NCBI GenBank assembly: GCA_910589415.1
Contig: OU342635.1
Location: 1,364,001-1,428,000, forward strand
Direction: 5' to 3'
DNA length: 64,000 bases
From: Malachius bipustulatus
Taxonomy: Eukaryota; Arthropoda; Insecta; Coleoptera; Melyridae
Below the pieces are notes generated by a model. That model ran no database searches. It was not told the origin of the DNA and saw only the letters and a list, made by a program, of their open reading frames with translations. Positions 1 to 12,800 of the stretch are shown here, piece after piece. How positions within the stretch are numbered: the stretch's first letter is position 1; the number at the start of each line of letters is the position of its first letter. A program made the translations under genes and the position numbers.

Positions 1-246
1 AAAATGTAAACTTCATACTTTCATGATTTTGAGGTGTTATTTAATACACCTTCTTCAGCTGTTACCTGCCAAAGCCACAATGATCCAAACTTCATAGTCG
101 CTGCATTGTTCCTACCTGTGTTGGAGACATGCGCAGAGAAACTTTAATCTTTTATAAAATTACAAAGGTCTGGCAGTCGCGGGCTCTAGCTCTATAAGAT
201 GAAGTCAGTGATGAGAACATGAAATGAAGTGTAAATGATTTGACAG

Positions 247-3200
247 GTGGCAAAACGGGTACTGAAACTCAAAGACGATCTGCTGATTGGTGCGGTAGAT
301 CCTCTGGCTCTCTACATGCCCAAGTACCTAGACGGATTTGATAAGATGTGCACTGACGAAGAGGTGCAGCTGCGGTTGCAGGAAGAACTGCTTAGATTGA
401 CAAAGGCCAAGACCGAGAGGCTCAAATGTGAATCGCAACTAGTGGAATGTGACGTAAAGGTGAGGGGTTTGGTTTAAATCGAGTCCGGTATTTAATTTTC
501 GATATTTGATCTCGAATATCTAGATAAAAGGGGCGCTGGGCATGGACAGTGCTGAACCTAAGGAGGCGCTAAAGCACATGGAGGAGCTGGAGAAGGTCGA
601 CTTGGACGACCTGATGCTGATCAAGCACCCGCACGTGGTGGATGGGGTGCGCCGGCTCAAGAAGTATGTCGGTAATGTGAATGGCTGGAAGCTTGATGCC
701 GAGGAGCTCAGAGATTTTGAAATAGGAGCCCAGAAAATCAGAAGCAAGGCCGACAAAATTTGGACCAAGATCAAGGTTTGTTATTAGTTTTTGTAAGGTA
801 TATTATTTGAGTGGTTTTGATTGTTAGTATTCATTTCAGGGAGTAATAAAAGTTCCAGATACAGCGCCAAATTTTTACGAAGGGTTTACAGAAGTCGTTT
901 ACAAATTTAGACAAGCAACTAAGCATTTACCTGAAAATAAGATAATTGCCATCAGTTCCGAACCACGTAAGTAATGTCAGTTTGTCTTAGAGTTAATTTT
1001 TTTATTTTTAGATTTGGGCTATGCCTGAATTGTAAACTTCAATGCGTTGTTTTTCTGACCAAGTCTCGCTTTAAATATTAAATGAAAATATTAAATATAT
1101 TGTGCATCCCAATTCCACAAGATGAAAGCAATTTTTTTTTAATTATTAGTTATAATTATATTCGTTCTTACTTATTCCTGGAAACAAATTGATATAAGAT
1201 AAAAAAATTTCAACGACAGTAGTTCATTTATTGAACAACAATCAAGTTTTTGCAATGACACAGCCTCAGATGATCTGGTGAAGGAGACGTCGACATTTCA
1301 TTGATTATTTTCAGCTCATCAATCTTGTCGTATCGACAAAGAACATACCAGGAGAGGAGTGTGCGGGACAGAGAGAGAATTAAAATACTTTTACAATTAA
1401 TTTATCAGAAACATCGTGGCTTACATGGTTTATTGCCATCAAGCGACTCAAAGTACCTACTACTTTCATATACACAGTGTTGAAAGTTTCGGTACCCTTC
1501 AATAATTTCTTAAATTATGATTTTTGAAAAAATTAAAAAACAGGTCAATTTTATAATTTAATTTACTTTCTATTGATAAAAATAAATTACACAGGGTCTT
1601 CCTTGGCTCAGTAATGACGACATTGTCAATTTTTTTTCAAATTGGACACCCTGTATCTATATTTTCCGATTTTCTGAGAAAATCCAGTAAAACGCTATTT
1701 TCAATTTTTGAAAGTTGTTTACATTAAAAATGGCTTGAGATATCAGAAAACGGCTTACATGTCCCTATGTTAAGTTTTAATGTACTATCCTATGATGTAT
1801 CTATTTGACATTTTTATACAGGGTGTTTCTAGGGAGCCGTTTCTAATGTAAAACATCTTCGAAAATTGAAAATAACGTTTTTCATTTCTTTATAACTTAT
1901 AAACTACTCATTTTAAACTGCAACTGTAAAAACCATTCTTATTGGATTTTCTTAGGAAATATGAAAATACAAGGAGTCCTATTTAAAAAAAAATAGACAA
2001 TGTCGTCATTACTGAGGCAAGGAACAGTCTGTATAATTTTTTTTTACATCAATAGAAAGTAAATTAGATTATAAAATTAACTAAAATTAACCTGTTTTTA
2101 ATTTTTTGCGAAACACATAATTGAAGGATTTATTGAAGGGTACCAATTTTTCAACACCCTGCATACAGGGTGAGTCAGTTTTTTGCAAAAGGACTTCAGC
2201 ATTTATAGAAAAACTCTTTCAAGGAATAAAAGTTCCCATGAACATAAATGTGCAGAAAAGCTTAGAAAAAAGATACAGGGTGTTGAAAAAAATTTCCAAT
2301 ATTTTAATTTTATACCGCGAGGATATTTATTATATTTTAGAACATATGAAGAAAAACACGGGTGAAAAAATTCATCAGTGGCGTAGATACAGGGCATAAG
2401 ACCCTTTTTTCGCTCAACAACTTCTACGCCTATGGACTTACAAGACCTTGCGTTACAGCGTAGGACTCCGTGGAGATTTTCTTACAAAAAATGAATGTTC
2501 GAAACCCCTCACAGTTTTTAAGTAAATTTAAGTAAGATATAAAATAATAATTTAAAAAAGCTGTGATTTTGCATAGCTCAATAAATGATATGAGGTAGTT
2601 TAGACTCAATTTACTTTATTTTTTAAGATGTCTATAGGGAATCCAACTCTGATAAGTAAGATCTTGTAATTCCATGGACGTAGAAGTTGTTGAAAGAAAA
2701 AGGGACCATATATCTTGTATCATAACTATGCCACTGATGAATTTTTTCACCCGTGTTTTTCTTCGTTTTGTGTGCTCTAAATTATAACTAATACCTCTTG
2801 GTATAAAATTAAAATATTAAAAAATGCCCCAGTTATGCCGCGAATACTAAAAAAAAAATCAACATCCTGTATCTTTTTTTCTAAGCTCCAGACATATGTT
2901 TATGGGAACTATTATTCCTTCAAGGTCTTCTATAAACTGCTGAAGTCCTGCTAGAAAAAACTGATTGTAGGCCCCACTTAAAGTTTTCTTCATTGGTGGT
3001 TCGTGGATTGGGTAGAAAACAAGTCGAAAAAAATTAAATTTTGTCAGCATACTATATCTAATCAATAAGGTGGACCTCCGGGGGGTTTGGGGGGTATGGA
3101 GTACCCCCCAAGAATAAAGGGGGTTCGGGGTAATTAACTCTTCTAAAAGGGAGTAAATCATACCATTAGGGTTGTGAAGTTCAGAAAACGTTATTATTGT

Positions 3201-3500
3201 GATTTTACTATTACTGTTAGATTGTTATTTTAATGGGGGTTTCCCGTTCATGAAATAAATAAATGTTTAAAGATTGCACAGGTTACCAACTTGACAGCTA
3301 TTTAACAAGTCTCTCTAAATAAAAAATAGACTTTACCCACCTTCAGAGTATCTTATTTTGTGAAAAACATTCTATACATATAGACTTTTCTCTTCAAGAA
3401 ATAATTTATTGCATTTTCAATTCCAGATTCAAGGCAGTTTTTTATGGACCAGTATGATGAAAAAATTGAGTTTCTCGCGCCTCCACCTGCTGCCAAATGA
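247..3500 (+). CDS. LEDGF/HDGF-family chromatin adaptor, 3' exons (integrase-binding-domain type)
   Basis: Four exons, 247..459, 524..775, 840..966 and 3427..3500, join in frame across GT-AG introns to give 221 residues ending in AAK and TGA. Upstream exons, including any PWWP domain, lie outside the window. The product matches the helical IBD/TFIIS-N-like fold of PSIP1/LEDGF, HDGFL2 and Drosophila JASPer: a lead helix, then IKGALGMDS, HPHVVDGVRRLKKYVGN and KIRSKADKIWTKIK. Family members tether partner proteins to transcribed chromatin through PWWP binding of H3K36 methylation, with the IBD recruiting IBM-motif partners. The acceptor at 522-523 is chosen over 529-530 because only it keeps the frame. 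The last intron (2.46 kb) holds two fold-back repeats. A polyadenylation signal AATAAA is at 3672-3677. Family assignment is confident; the paralogue name is not. Confidence 0.88.
1474..2164. repeat. Long inverted repeat (fold-back element, family 2) in the LEDGF-like intron
   Basis: Two arms of about 330 bp meet near 1810. Landmarks of the left arm (GGTACCCTTCAATAA at 1491, AATGACGACATTGTC near 1613) recur as reverse complements on the right (GACAATGTCGTCATTAC near 1999, TTATTGAAGGGTACC near 2131). CACCCTGT or ACAGGGTG motifs lie at the outer ends and inside. It is related to the element at 53233-54090. No coding capacity was seen. Confidence 0.85.
2164..2965. repeat. Second inverted repeat, abutting the first, in the same intron
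   Basis: The left part 2164-2500 (ACAGGGTGAGTCAG; AACACGGGTGAAAAAATTCA near 2355; CAACTTCTACG near 2418) returns inverted at 2640-2965 (CGTAGAAGTTGTTG; TGAATTTTTTCACCCGTG near 2738; GCTGAAGTCCTG near 2939). The arms differ by many substitutions and small indels, so this copy is older than those near 52-54 kb. The short reading frames inside it are products of the palindrome. Confidence 0.8.
3280..3348 (+). repeat. Short dispersed repeat, copy 1 (copy 2 at 57578-57650)
   Basis: About 70 bp beginning TTTAAAGATTGCACAGG and ending AAAAATAGACTTTA occurs here and again at 57578-57650 with a few mismatches. Both copies are non-coding, and the surrounding sequence is not shared. Confidence 0.7.
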
Positions 3501-3832
3501 ATTTCCAATGTTCTACCTCCAACTTCACCAAATTGTTAATTGTTAACAGTTTCGGAACTTACCATACTTCATCAATTATTTTGTTCATCGTCAAATATTT
3601 TGTTAATTTTAAATTTCACTATCAAATAATAATTATTTGAAAAGTGTGTCGTCTTTGATCTGAATATCTCAAATAAATTTTCCGCATAACCAAAAAATAT
3701 GCAGGTGTCCTATAACTCGCGATTAGAGAGCTAGAAAAAGTGCCAACAGTGGAGATGGCACATTTGAAAACTAAAATTGTCTAAAGCAAACGATAACCGG
3801 TTATCGTACTTAAAAATTGCGCGACTGAGCTG

Positions 3833-6800
3833 TCACCTATTTTCGGTCGACTTTCTCCTGCTGGAAATGCATACGAGTCCAGCTTGTTGCTAAGAAAAGC
3901 AAAAAGGCCATACCAAATAACTATCTACCACTGCCACTGGATAATCACTTATTATGATACGACATTAAAAAAATGTCTACTTGGTCTGACTCTCTCATAC
4001 ATTGACTATGAAGTTTTCGTCCGATGCTCCCTTTTAAAATACAACTCCCGTTTGCTCACCTTATTTATCTTACACCGTGGTACACACACTGATTTAACTT
4101 TTGAATGCTCTCACCTAGTACCTATAAGTGTCAGATATATCCACTTACCTGGAAGAAAGCAGGGAAGGGCATGTCTTCCAACGAAAACACATGAACGTTC
4201 CCGTCGATGTCTCCCACAACCAGGCACCGGCCACTTTCAGTAAAAGTGACCACGGTGTTGCGGCTGTTGGTGGGTGACACATGTGTCGACTGCGGGTTGT
4301 AGATCTTGCGCTGGATGTCCCATATATCGATCCATTTCCCTCTAATGACAACCAAGATACTCGAGTGCGTCGGGCTCCAATCAACACCCTGCACTGACTC
4401 CATTGTCTTGGTCATTTCCGCGACGGGGTCTGCTATGCCTGAAAATGTTGCAAGATATTTTACATTACACCACTTTCTATAAAAAAATTCGAGTGATCAT
4501 GGCTCTGAGTTATTCGTACATATCAACATCAGAAGTGGGATAAAGAATCGCACACCTTTTGGTGAAAAAGCAAACTTCCACCCCAAGTTTTTGAACTAAC
4601 CTTTTTAACGTTCAGCCCCCAGGCCTGTTGCTTTCCTACGAAAAGCAACTGTGATCGTCTTTTCCCTGACTTTCCCCTAATAGGACCGTTGTGTTACCGT
4701 AGTCACCCCTGATCTTTGAGGTATGCCAGGATTAGGATGACCGAAACGGATATTGTAAAAGAACCTGCTGTGTCTCACTGTAACCTGGACTTTCTTTTTA
4801 TCTCGGGCTACCTTTCGGGTCCTGATGCAGCGGTTCGACCCGCTTGAGATGGTCTTACCAGTTGAGTTTCTAGTTCGAGGACGGGGTTACCACTTCTCAT
4901 GAATATGATTTTCGTTTCTCTTATAAAATCGTTCCTTCCGATTCTCTTTTATTTAATGATATTTTCTGTTATATAATATGCTAAATCTTATTTTGCATTT
5001 CATATTTTCTGAACTCTAAACTATTTATTTACTTGCAACCAATTTATTTATTTGTTTTAACTCTGCTGCATGCTAGAGAGAACTAGATGTTGACACAAGG
5101 CGTGAATTTAATATGAAGTGTTTTTGTGTTTTATATGTATTTTTGTGTGTTTTGTTTTCTTTTCAGGATGTATGAGTCCATGAAATAGAAAGATAAAGAG
5201 TCCTCTTTCTGAATATAACAGATATGTTTATTAATTTCAATTTTACACCAAAACGGGGACGATTTGATGATGCTGATGATGATTTAAAAAAAATGATAAA
5301 ATTTTGAATTTTTTTTCATGGCTTTAATTTTTGGTTTCCATGATTTTTTTATACCGAATGTTGGCTATGAAAACTTTGGGATCTGGTTGGCTTAAGCACC
5401 TACTCCCTCCACATATCTTAAAAATTTATTCTGCAATGAAAGTTTCATAAGATCTATAAAGCCAGCTTATGTGGTAATTTATCAGTCTCGACGTCGACTG
5501 GGGTGAGTGTACTCCCCTCTCCAATATTAAATTTTTTTGTGACCCCATGCCAAAGTTTGGAAATAATCTGGAATTAAGAAACGTTTGTCGTCGAAATGCG
5601 ATAGCATCACTTTGCATTAATGGTTTGTAAAAATTATATGATTGATGGATCGAAAAGTGTGCATCGTGCAATATAATTTTGATACTTGTTTTAACACATC
5701 TCAATATTGCGCCATCGTCAGTTGTTTCTGTGTCCGTTTCTAAAGAGGAGATTGACCCTGGGTGAAAAATATTGCAATTTAGTTGTTCTTGCCTCTCCAA
5801 TTCCGTTTCCCTTAGTAATTTCAAGATTTGAAGATTTTCTCAGAAAACAAAAAACACAAACCCCTAAATAAAAGAAGGTAGCCATAGAAGAAATAAAAAA
5901 GTGAAAAAAGTAACCAAAAAACGAGTGAAAAAATTTTACACAATGGAGGAGCAATAACGGAAGACACCGGTCAGTGTATAAAAATAAACGAAGACTCACC
6001 TTCAGCCCACAACCGGACATACCAATCATCGCCGCAAGTAAGGTAGAGTCGGTTGCAAAAGGGAGAAAAGGTCATGCGGTACATTGGTCCATCGTGAGCA
6101 CGAAACAAGTCCAGGTGCTCGTTGTAGTAATTGGTGGAGCATTTATGGACGACGCCCTCGTTTGTGCCAACGTAGTAAATGCTCTGGTCAGCTGGGTGCT
6201 TGCAGACGAAAAGTGCTGCAGAGTAACGTGCCGTTGGTATCCTTGACATCTCGCTCTTGCGCATCATCGATATACCCTTCAGCTTACCTGTAAAAATTAT
6301 ATAGATATTGTTGTAACAAATTTCTAGTTGAAAATATCAGAGGTAGGTATATTTCTCTATTTAAATCAAAAAATTGTACAAACAACGCCATCTCTTGTCG
6401 AATAGTCCTACCACTAGTTAGAAACCACGGAAGAGACAGTAACCTTTCGTTAGAGCAATATTGCAGACTACCTTTCCGGTTCTATGTAATCTGGCGGCAG
6501 TTCCATGATTCGCTAAAATAAAATCCGCATTGCGAACTTTAGCAAGCACAGAAGCCTAACATATCCGTCCTATGACCGGAGGGTCGTCATTCATTTTTCC
6601 TCTGACCTTTGACTGACCAACAGCGAATCAGAGTCTTTAATGGGGTGTGAAAAATTTGGGAGCCCTATCTATGTATCTACCGTACATCTGCTCTTGGTTC
6701 AAATTATAAACATGTCATTATTGCTGTAGTATTAAACTACTAAATAGAAAAAACGACACTCAAAAAAAGTCATAAAAAATACTAAGCCGTTTTGGAGTTA

Positions 6801-9800
6801 TACAAAAAAATGTTTATACAAAAATTTTTTTTTGAACATTGAACACCCTGTAACTTTCTTTGGTAGTACTCGATTTAAAGGGTATATGTTCATGAAGACT
6901 TGTTCTCTTAAAATCAAGTAAATATTCTACCTTAGAAATTTGTCCACTTTATTCTGGGACACTACTTACATAAATGTGAACTTTGTTGATTTATAAGAGA
7001 TTTAAATTCATTTATCTCAAAAAATAGAGTCTAACCAGTGGAGTAAGAGAAATATCTGTGCACAGTTTTAGTGACAATGAAGAGTCAAAAATAAATAATA
7101 GGGTTTCTATATTACCTTCAGCCTTGGCAACATGCATGATCTGTAAACATTTGAGATGTGAACTCTTGCCGAACGTGTACTTGCAAATGCGACCGTCATC
7201 AAAGCAGGCAATTATATGCTCCTTGTTTTCTTCATCGGCATCCCAGAGAACGTACGAGGCAGCCTCAAAGGATGGAGAGTCCACTCGGCTGCTGCTTGAA
7301 ACAATCTTCAGGTCTCTGCTGCCAATGTCGATAACAGATACCTGTAGTAATGAATTTGGAATTAAACATATTGTAACGGGTTTACATTGGAAGGTTCATA
7401 AGTTATAAAATTATCTCAGACTCAATCAATCAATTTAACCACATTACACACTAATAACTGTTTAATAATAATAATTTATTTATGCTTTTTACTTATTTAA
7501 CACAAAGTGATAATATTTTTTTAAGAGCAATAATTTATTATAAACCTGCCCGAAGCTTAAACTTAAGACTGAAGGTCTTCCTCAGACAATGCACGTCTGC
7601 ACAGAGAACCGCAGTCGCAGTTTTACCACAGAACAGAAAGAATAGGTATTCTGTGGTTTTACTGTGTTGCAGGCTTATTTGAAGTACTCGTCGCCTGCAG
7701 CACAGCCAGGAGCGTCACTCCTTCCCATCACAGTTGTACTACCTGCGGAGCTTGCAATGCTACATACTGCTTCTCTGCTCGGTTGTACAATCGTGTGTTT
7801 CAACTTTCAACTTGCATGAGGTGAGCCAAACTCTCCTTGTGAACGTGTAAAAAGATCTACGGCAAAACATGATAAATTGGACCTAATCAAATATAGGTAC
7901 TGGTTTTATGTAATGGTTGTCAGACCTATTATGATTGCGTATGGCGTTACCATTTGATGGTCAAAAGGCCAGCAGGTCATGGCCAAAGCAAAGGTCTCTA
8001 GCCTACAGAGACAAGCTTAATTGCCTGGCGATCTGTGGTGCTATTAATACTAGACCTTCGGCGACTATGAAAATTGTACTGGACTTACCACCTCTCCATA
8101 TGTATTTAGAGACAGAGGCCAGATGGGCTACATATTATAGAATGCTACAAATGGCAAGAAGCTTGCTAAAGGCTTATAACTTGGAGTGAGTCAGGTTACT
8201 GGGTGACACAGAAAGTCACAGTCTACTGGGTATACTCCCGGACTTAGTGCCCAAGACCATCATGAACTGCTCTGCTTATAAGGTCCTTCTCCCGAGAAGG
8301 GACGAATGGGAGGACAACAGAAATGAGCTCCTGAAAGCTTCCTGAACTCCCAACAGCAGATTTCAGATGGTCTACCAACGTATTTAAGACATCAACTGGA
8401 GCTGGGTGCAGTTCTTGCTCGAAGAAGAGAGTTTTCTCGAGTCTGGGCCTTCACGCAATAACTTTACAGTCCGAAATCTATGCCAAAGAGCTATGTGAGA
8501 GAACGCAGATCAATATAAAGATCTTTTCAAACAGCCAAGCGGTTCTAAAACCCATTAGCTCCAGCCACTGAAGTCCAAGTTGGTCTGGAACTGCCAATTA
8601 ACTCTGAATGCACTAGCAAGGAGCAACGAAGTACCTCTGATCTGCATTCCGGGACATGCTGCAAATGGAGAGAACGAGCATGCTGACTCTCTGACTAGGA
8701 AAGATGCCAAATCCGAATTTACCGAACCAGAACCAGCATTTGGCATATCACCGTATATTGCCAAAACAGCAATACGCATCTGGGCTGAGAGGGAAGTCCT
8801 CCAGCACTAGCAAAATTGACCAATATTGGACCATACCATTCGAAGGCCTTTGTACAGGGTACTTTGAAAAAATGATTAAAGAACTATTGGAGCTTAACAG
8901 GAAAGATCTAAACTAAAAGCCTTAATAGGCCTATTAATGGGTACTGCAAGCTGAATCATCACCTGCACAGGATGGGTTTAGCGATCAACGGTGAATGCCG
9001 AATATGCTTGTAGGATGCAAGTGTCTGCCGCCTAAATGCCACCTATCCAAGTGTCCCGCTTTGGGAAGAATCAGATTAAAAAGCTTCGAGCGAAACTTCT
9101 CCACACTGGAGGACATGGTTACATTACCAATAGCCAAGATAGTCGGCTGACCTGGAGGGGTTAATATATTACGACTAAATGTGAACCACAATAAACTTTG
9201 GTGGTGCCACAATACCCATTTACGAAAAATTTAATCTAATCTAACTTGCATCGGTTTTGGGGTGATGCGACATTAGTGATCGCCACCCGCCTCTGAGTCT
9301 GTGCAGGTCTCCGAGGTTTCTCCATCTGGGAGTCCCTCGCATGTTGTTTTTATTACTTTGCTTTTAGGATTTAGATTTGCAAGATTAACGTACACTGCCA
9401 TCATAGAATCCAACAGCTAGAAGATTGGGCGCAGTCAAGGAGAAAGCTAGCGAGGTAATAGGCTGCTCGAAATCATACTGACGTTCCGGTTGCATGGGGT
9501 TTTTGATGTTCCATATCATTACCAAGCCCGTCGAGTTCTCCGTGAAGTAGAACTTCCCGTAACCTACCGCCACTACATCCTGATTTATCTTATTCCAGTG
9601 CATTGCTGTTACACATCGACCTAAAAAAAAATTATATGACTGATAATGATTAGGTAACAATCAAAACCGACATACCCTGAGTTGTACTATTACTGAAGGT
9701 CCATAGAAGCTTCAACCTGTATTGATATTCTACGTTTTCTCGGAACGAGTCAGGGTCTGATAGTCCTCGAAACCTCTTTTGCTCCTCGTTGTAGCAGTTA

Positions 9801-12800
9801 TTTGCAAGTAGCCTTTCTATCACACACAGCGCCTCCTGAAATGTACCCACATAAATAATAAACATTAGTTTCTGATAAAGCAGTTTTACCTGAAAGCGGG
9901 TATGTTTGACAAGTTTTGCGAACTGTTTATCAAGCGAATCGCCTTTGATAGTTCCACCTAGAACCTGCCCACTGTCGATACGCTCTCCGTCGTCTACTTT
10001 ATTCTCTTTGCTATCATCACACTCACTCTTCTGGTTTCTCTCGTCTTGTCCCAAACTCTCCATCGGGTGTACCAAGTCATACGTCTGCCAGTTTGAAGCA
10101 TACGTTGAAGAGTGTTTGTGACGCTTCCGAGATGCCTGGGTACTGCGAGTCTTTAGCAGGATCTTGTTTGTCTGCGCCTGACGTTTTGGTGGTGTGATTA
10201 TATGGTTTAATTGCTGTATATTTGATTGTGCAAGTAAATAAATAGTAAATGTGTGAAGGGATGTAGAGTGAAGACGGGCTTCAGCCAAGTCTTCACAGAT
10301 GAGTTTATTATCTTTGGTTTAACTTCACTCTCCAGGCACCGATCTCCTTTATTTAGAACAATAATAGCACTCACTATAAAAGAAAACAAGACCCAATCTG
10401 TGAAGCGCCGGGCTGAAGGCAGAAAGTAAATGACTATGCATCTCTTTTTGCGGCCCGACGGCTAGCTAGACCCGCGTCTCTAAGAGCAGAGCATTACTCC
10501 TAGACTTATCTATCTGTTTGAAGTTAGCAGGCTATAATGATCGTTGGAACTCCCTGTGAATGATTATATAGGCGATCGAGTACGCGCTGCGCGGCCACGT
10601 TCGTTCATCTTGACTGTCCTACTAACTACCCGTTCATCTTATGGCGTTCTATGTAGGCCCTTACACCAATTTACATGAATTGATTCTAAAGATTGACTAG
10701 GTACTTGAAATGTAATTTAAAAATAGATCCCATTACTTATTGTTTTGCTATTTAGGTTCATTCTCTTCCTCAATTAATACTCTATCTACCGGTAGCGTTT
10801 TTATATTTTTCTCTTTATCCGTAATCCCGAGGACGCTCGAAGCAACACCAAAAGCATGACTACTAAGACGCTGTGTTATTTCCGTGATTATAAGATTATA
10901 ACGTATTGCATTCCGTTATCTTATATATCTTATCTTTATACTGCAGTGTATTTATTAGTTGTTTTTATTTGTTGTGTTGTATTTGTTGTTTTATTTATTA
11001 GTTGTTTAAAGTCTGATAGAACTGTGATGTCAGAGATGTATATGTCATGTGTGCTACCAAATTATTATTTAATATAATTGTTACCTGAGCTTCAAATACT
11101 CTACGATGTCGTCCTTTGCCTACTGTTAAGTATTCGTACAACTTATTATCTGCTTCAGCTGCACCTCCTGAATACAAAAATATTATATTTAATTTTATTT
11201 CACGCCATAATTAAACAGTATACTTGCAGCGTGGCTGTATTACACAAATTCCAGAGACGTTTTCAGATATCGATAAAGTTGTCGTTACTTTTAATGTGGT
11301 GCTCAAGTAGGTACCATCGTTATATTTTAGCATTGAAAAGCTTAATGAGCCAAGTGCCAAAATGAGTAGATGGCAATAACACTCGTACCTCTTTGAGAAA
11401 TCTCTGTAGCATGGAAACATCGCTACCGCCAACTTTCGTTCGTCTAATCTTATATTAACAGAATATCGATAGGAGTTTAGCCTCCCATGCTAGGAATTGG
11501 CACTCCTTAGCCTTAGATGCATAAAACGTGATTTTGAACAAAATGGCACTCAGCTCATATGGCTTTTCCAGCCTTCTTTGATAGAGTGAAAATCGACAAC
11601 TCAAATTACAATTTTTTATTGAAAAAGCACATGCACTGCAGGGGAATCCCTATGACGCTTTGTGAGCGGTGCATGAGCAAGGATACCGATTCAAAGTCGT
11701 ACTCCTTAGAAAACACAGTCTTTGGAATGCTAATGCAAAGTGATGCGGTTCCATCATAAAAGAAGTCTGAAATAAAAGGTTGCGAGAGGTGTAACATTCT
11801 GAACTTGATAGGGATAATTTACTGAGGCTCGACGTATACTTCTGCCCGGCCCCGTTCTAGGTGGTATCACAAGGGCCACGTCTTGTGAACACATCTGTAA
11901 AACAGGATCAGGTCAGCTACCTTTCTTCGATGTTTAAGACTATCTAATTTCTAGCCAAAGTCGAGTCCCCAACGCAAGTGGGTGGCTCTTTTCTGGATGG
12001 AATCTAGTAATCTCAGAGTATACAGGGTGTCCCAGCTTATTCGAAGCGGTCTCTGTAGGCCAAACGATGGACTTTTCCAAAAAACTTTTTGAAAAGGCTT
12101 CTATCGCCCCAAGCTAGAATCTCTTGTACGTCATTGCTAAGTATTGAAACTTCTTGGTCTCTGCGAGAAAGTGCGTGAAAACGTATGAGAAAAAGAGACA
12201 TAAAGAAGGAAGGTTTCTTTACATCCAGTTAAACAGCTGAATGCTGACTTGCCACAGCGCTGAAATGACAGGAATGACAATAGTCACATTCATGTCGTGA
12301 CGGGTGACGTGACAGATCATTCTGCCTATGTCTGAAGTCATCCATGAAACTACCAAAGATTTCTAGACTCCACGGTCATAGGGACATAAGAGCTCTCGTC
12401 ACACCAATAGTCAATTGTAGTTTGGAAGTGGATGAAAGCTGAAATACCACAGAGAGTAAGGAAGACATAGAGTAGAAAACAGCGTGAAGTGATTGTGACA
12501 AGTGAAATGAAAGAGCATGGTTGTTAGTAGTAGCAGTGTGTGTAAATAAGAGAACAACAGCTGGCTATTTAGATTTGCAGGTTAATGTTAATTTGCTTAT
12601 ATTTTACATTTTAGTAATTGAATAAATAAAAATACAGTAGTGAATAATTAATATGTACTGATATAATATAAACAAACATTATCGTTGATTCAACGCTTTA
12701 GTTTCTTCTACAATAGACTACAGACACTCTATGAAATGTGATAGTGTAAAAGCACTAACTAACCTTCTTCAGTCCCTGTCAGTACAGTTGAGCTTGGCAG

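Noticed and set aside
531..541. Alternative acceptor at 529-530 for LEDGF-like exon 2
   Set aside because: It shifts the frame relative to the homologous coding sequence; AG at 522-523 keeps phase and adds the conserved IKGALG block.
2121..2399. 92-codon frame in the LEDGF-like intron
   Set aside because: It spans the junction of two inverted repeats and has no protein-like content.
5426..5824. 132-codon minus frame in a DNAI4 intron as an exon or gene
   Set aside because: The flanking exons already join in phase and match WDR78 continuously, and the frame has no recognisable domain.
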